Below, piece by piece: positions 43,001 through 46,807 of a stretch of 46,807 bases of DNA (positions within the stretch are counted from its first letter, which is position 1; each line of letters opens with the position of its first letter). Position numbers and translations under genes: made by a program. Under the pieces are notes generated by a model. It was given only the letters and a program-made list of their open reading frames with translations, searched no databases and was not told where the DNA came from. The DNA comes from Pholiota molesta (Eukaryota > Basidiomycota > Agaricomycetes > Agaricales > Strophariaceae). The DNA is taken from contig JACGCK010000303.1 in the NCBI GenBank assembly GCA_014925825.1, positions 1-46,807 of the forward strand, given 5' to 3'.

Positions 43001-45944
43001 AGCATGCCCACAACTCTGAATCCTACCTGCATCAATTCTATACCTTCTTAGGCTTGCTAAATCGCGGCCTACGAGAAGCGAAGCGAGTTTGATTCCGAAA
43101 GATGCATTATGTTTGTGGTCTTGAACATATGTTTTCCGTATTTCAAACTACAGCTGGAACAACAGAATTTCTATCCAACTCTCGAGGGAAAACTGCGTCA
43201 TCTTCGGGCACCTTATTCGATTCCGAAGCTGCTAGCTACTCCTCTGCATCGCAAATGTGATGCGAAGACCCTCGGAGCCTCAGTGGCAGTGGTTTATGCA
43301 TGGTATGTCAATCACCGGCAGCCCTCGGCTGGGGGTGTGCAATGTGCGTTATCGTCCCTCAACCAGCCCCCAACTTCGACCTCGCCTCCCACTCCGTTCT
43401 TGCTCTCGGTTAGGTCGTTTTCGGAAAGCTGAACGATCGTCGCGGGGATCTCGAACTGATCGTCTATTGCGGAACTTCCGTTTGTTAAATGAGGCTTTTT
43501 AGCATGGCTTAACCGATTAAACTAAAGTGAATGGGGGTGCAAACTAATGTACCTGACCTATGTCAAGAAGAGGAAAATCCCAACCTTCGAGGGATTCCAC
43601 CGCGGAATCAAAGCATCAAAGGTGCCAGCATAAGAGCGTGGCTATCCGAGTTGCAGTGCATTGACACAAGCGTTCAGCGTCATGAAGCGCATCATTGGAA
43701 TTGGAAATCGGTAGCAATTCAAGCCATCTTCCCCGCTGCGCTTTGATAGTATCCTAATGACAGACAGTAACAATCGACGTCAGTATAGCCAAGTAACGTC
43801 GGGCACGCGACGCAGAAAGATGGCGAATATTGACGCACTGGATTTAGAACATGGGTACATAGAAGCCCACGGCCTCGTCGGTGTCGTAGAATCGAGCATT
43901 GAAGCAATGTACATTGTAGGGCAATGCGATGAAGTGATCAAATTAATTAAACACATCCACACGAGCCTTGACACGAGCGGTGAAATTCGAGCATGATAGC
44001 AGTGCACTCGTTCAACAGTTTAACCGTCGTAATCTAAGTTCAAAGTTGAGGCGTGGACTCGAAGTCGAGAGCCTTGCCAGCATGATCGTTCCTTTCCTTT
44101 CTTTTCCGTCGCGAAGATGACAAAAATGCTGACCGAGTCCGTCGCTATCACTGATTAACGTTAAACCTGCAGTGAAATACGCTCGCACACGAGCGCTATA
44201 CTTGCCCAACTTCAAACGCTCAGCGCTCAGCGGCCGCATAGGTTGGTCCGGCGGATGCATCGGATGTCCACCACCCGTTCCAGTGATACTGCCCGTCCAT
44301 CACTCCATCACCCCCCACACTTCTAAGCTGTCTCCATACGCCGTGCGTGTGATGATGATGATCATCATCATCCAATTTCCTTCGGTGGCCAGACCTCTGG
44401 CATCAGAGGCCACTGGCTCGAGAACTTCCAGGCTTTCTCAAGCCGTCCACCGGATATGAATCCACGGTGCCCACGAACGTCGACGAAGATAGAATGTCGA
44501 CGAAGATACACGGCCGTTGAACGTCACCAGCCTTCCCCTCGGATGTTGGTCGGATAGCCAACCGGTAAGGGAGTGGGCGACAACCGCGCAGCGGAACGGG
44601 CAACGTCACCAACTGCGCACCGCGCGACGCGCAACCGGTATCCGAGCGCACGCACGTCAGTAGATAGGCTATTGCGGTGGTGCGTGTACCCTTCCTGGGC
44701 AGTGGGGACGACTCGCGTCCATGCTCGTCCAAAGCTCCAGAATACTCTGGATGATCTAGAGCTTTGAAAGTTGACAAGGCAGCAAACGCGTTCCGTGTCG
44801 TCGCGACTAACGACATACAGGAATGTCAAGTAATTAAAGTTTAGCCAATAACGTCACCGAGCGGCGGCAGGGTCGGAGTCCCAACCTACGGGCCACAGCG
44901 GTGTGCGAAAATTAAAGTTGGAGTCCGCACAGCGTCTTTAAGCTTTCCAGTGGCTGTGCACGCCTTTTAGAAGCTGACGCATCTGTGCTGACGGCCCCCC
45001 CATGACGCACTACAGGATCATGATGCGGACGCGCACGCGCACGACAAAAAAGAAAGTTCGGAATGCAGATACACTATATCCCCTCGCAGATCCGATTCGT
45101 TATCACTCAAGCGCCAGTCCGGAGGCCCACACGGTGTAAATAAACCGGAGTATATGTGCATCCCTTCCTACTTGCGCCGAGTGGGATTGGGGAAGGAGAT
45201 AGATAATCGTACATTTCCCGGCACCAGCGGAAGGTAGAAAAATTATTACAAAATATGCGATAAGCGAAAAAAGCAAAACGATTAATGAGAAATACATAGC
45301 AGAGAGCTGGGACGTGGCTATAAACAATTAAACAACGACAGGATGGGAAGAAAAAACGATGAAGTGACGGATAAGCTTCGGAGGTAAGGATATTATAAAT
45401 ATGTTCTCAAAAGTCTATAGAGCAATAACGCTGCTATTATTTTGATAAATGAGGGTTGGCCGGGAATGCGTATGTAGGCAACAAGATGCACAACGTAAAT
45501 GGACGCGACGCTAGCTGAGACAGTGCGTGTCAAGTATTTCGAAAGATGTAGTAGGGAAAAGCGGCAGAGGGAGCAGGCGGCGCGTGTGGATTCTCTGTCT
45601 GATCACCTCTTAGCCGCATCAAAATCCCCCGTAAAATTGTATCTGATGGATGTTTCTTTGAATTGGATTGTGATGTGCGATGGGCGGGTATGTGATAAGT
45701 AAGATGAGTCGTAAAGTATAATGCGCGTACGAGATGAGATGTAAACAAAAGGAGAAGAAAGAGAGAAAGCCAAAGAGTTCTAGATGATGGGGGCGCAGGA
45801 GATAATCGATATAAAGACGTATGTGTCCGTATGATGATCGTGCTGTGTATCCTTTGGCAGTCGTATGTGATCCGGTCATTCGCAGGACCATAGTGGGCGG
45901 CGGTGGCGGCAGACGTGAGCACAAGGCTCTGTCGCGCGCCGCGG
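43001..45944. other. Gene-free stretch left of the Nudix gene
   Basis: No gene recognised. The minus-strand frame 44403-44816 is open for 137 codons but its composition is not convincing. Short direct copies of gtcgacgaagata (44477 and 44494) and a nested inverted repeat (aaagctccagaat..ctctgg..gagcttt, 44734-44766) are present. The right 500 bp probably contain the Nudix 3' UTR. Confidence 0.45.
44351..44372. repeat. Perfect 22-bp palindrome
   Basis: Four near-copies of gat (gatgatgatga) meet their exact reverse complement (tcatcatcatc), giving a loop-free inverted trinucleotide repeat. It lies outside any gene I can support. Confidence 0.95.
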
Positions 45945-46545
45945 CTAGGTAGCGAGCGAGGACGACCGTAGGCCCTGCGCGAGCTCAGCCTTCCATTCCA
46001 ACCGCCTGACAGCTTCCGCGTAGTCCACCCACTCCCGTTTTCGTTCGTGACGCTCCAGCCAGTCCTGATCCAGAGCGGCGACGTCGAGCTCGTAGAAATG
46101 ATACGTCGTCGACGGAGTTGGTATTGTGGTGACGTATCGTGTGATGGTGCCACGTACGCCAGCTGTTTGAGACGGAGGGGGGTAATGCATGCAGCGGAGT
46201 ATGGCATTGGGAAAGAAGAAGGGGAGACGAGAATCAGGAGGTGAGGTGACGGATAGAGGAACAAAGGGTAGGACCTTCTTCCAGAGCCTCTCTCGAGGCG
46301 GCAGCCTCTAACTGCACATCTGACGGCTCCCAACCACCTTTTGGCACTGTTTCAGATAGCAACGCAGTCAATATGGCGTCAGAAAATCAAACGTTTCTAG
46401 CGGTGCAGACGTGGCAAGAAAAAAACTTACAAACCCAATGGTTCGGCCGTTTTCTACTTGTGACCACGAGCACTTTGCCAGCAGCGCGTGCGATGGGGAT
46501 TGCACAGCACACGACACGGGGTACGAGTCGCCCTTTGGTGCCCAT
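45945..46545 (-). CDS. Nudix hydrolase, diphosphoinositol polyphosphate phosphohydrolase type (Aps1/Ddp1-like)
   Basis: Three exons on the minus strand, 46545-46431, 46346-46275 and 46162-45945, join in phase to 134 residues. The protein begins MGTKGRLVPRVVCCAIPIAR and has RPNHWVLPKGGWEPSDVQLE directly before the Nudix core AAASREALEEAGVRGTI. The REAxEEAG part of the Nudix box is intact; the first Glu of the generic Gx5E pattern is replaced, as I recall for other fungal Aps1/Ddp1 proteins. HFYELDVAALDQDW and KREWVDYAEAVRRLEWKAEL close the fold. Relatives hydrolyse inositol pyrophosphates and diadenosine polyphosphates, so a role in phosphate signalling is likely. The second intron uses a weak donor (GTCCTA). 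The start is the first ATG, with a normal leader before it. Confidence 0.92.
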
Positions 46546-46807
46546 TGAGAATGCGAGGATGCGGAAAGGAGGGTTCGGAGATGGGGTGCAGAAACGACGA
46601 CGTTGTGTAGGCGTTCAGCACAAGCGCCTGGGCTGACGAGGCGGAGTTGGGGGCGGACGACCAGGGAATGGCGTGGACGTGCACGGGGATGGGTGTTTTT
46701 AGGCTGGATAAATGATGTCTATGCGACTATAAAGCTGGTATGGCGGGGACGGTGGGAGGCCGGTGTGGAGGATTTAAGGCGCAGATGATGTTGGGAAAGA
46801 GAAGGAG
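46546..46807. other. Upstream region of the Nudix gene at the window edge
   Basis: Likely promoter and 5' leader of the Nudix gene. No other feature is visible before the window ends. Confidence 0.5.

Noticed and set aside
45530..46333. 267-codon minus-strand frame overlapping the Nudix gene
   Set aside because: It reads the Nudix exons in the wrong frame and runs through its introns; only the spliced frame gives the Nudix core.
1..46807. CRISPR array, bacterial operon, prophage or integrated virus
   Set aside because: No spaced direct repeats, ribosome-binding sites or viral genes; all supported genes are intron-containing or typical fungal genes.

Overview
The window is chromosomal DNA of a basidiomycete fungus, most likely an Agaricomycete. 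Introns are short (about 50-90 nt, GT-AG) and numerous, and the spliced proteins match families in their basidiomycete form: a DUF6534 membrane protein, a long G-protein alpha subunit with altered switch II, a TEA/ATTS factor, a CFEM-like GPI protein and a bHLH factor with polyglutamine tracts. No bacterial, viral or organellar gene was recognised. Exon coordinates were worked out by hand from splice signals, reading-frame phase and family knowledge; no search was run.

Left part (1-13 kb): a decayed DUF7770-like remnant; a C2H2 zinc-finger gene with an 18-bp minisatellite; a single-exon coiled-coil protein; a broken copy of the eIF5 gene; a broken fragment of an F-box gene; the intact F-box/LRR-like gene; the intact eIF5 gene; and, on the minus strand, a secreted CFEM-like GPI protein. 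The two broken copies lie within 4 kb of their intact parents, so this is a site of local DNA-level duplication.

Middle part (13-31 kb): a bHLH regulator on the minus strand; about 6 kb with degenerate repeats and no convincing gene; an eight-exon DUF6534 membrane protein; then a compact housekeeping block of F-actin capping protein beta, a PPIL3-type cyclophilin and a G-alpha subunit. The cyclophilin and G-alpha start codons are only 142 bp apart and divergent.

Right part (31-46.8 kb): an intron-containing tRNA-Thr(UGU), an intact MFS transporter, the THUMP protein Tan1 (tRNA ac4C), a TEA/ATTS transcription factor converging on Tan1, about 6 kb with no recognisable gene, and an Aps1/Ddp1-type Nudix hydrolase at the right edge.

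The genes do not form one pathway. G-alpha (signal input) and the TEA and bHLH factors (transcription) could bear on development, but nothing here links them. The most useful cross-cutting observation is that three conserved genes (bHLH, G-alpha, TEA) are each broken by one missing base in a mononucleotide run, and the DUF6534 gene has a further frame conflict. Homopolymer errors in the assembly explain the first three better than independent decay. I found no convincing new biological system.
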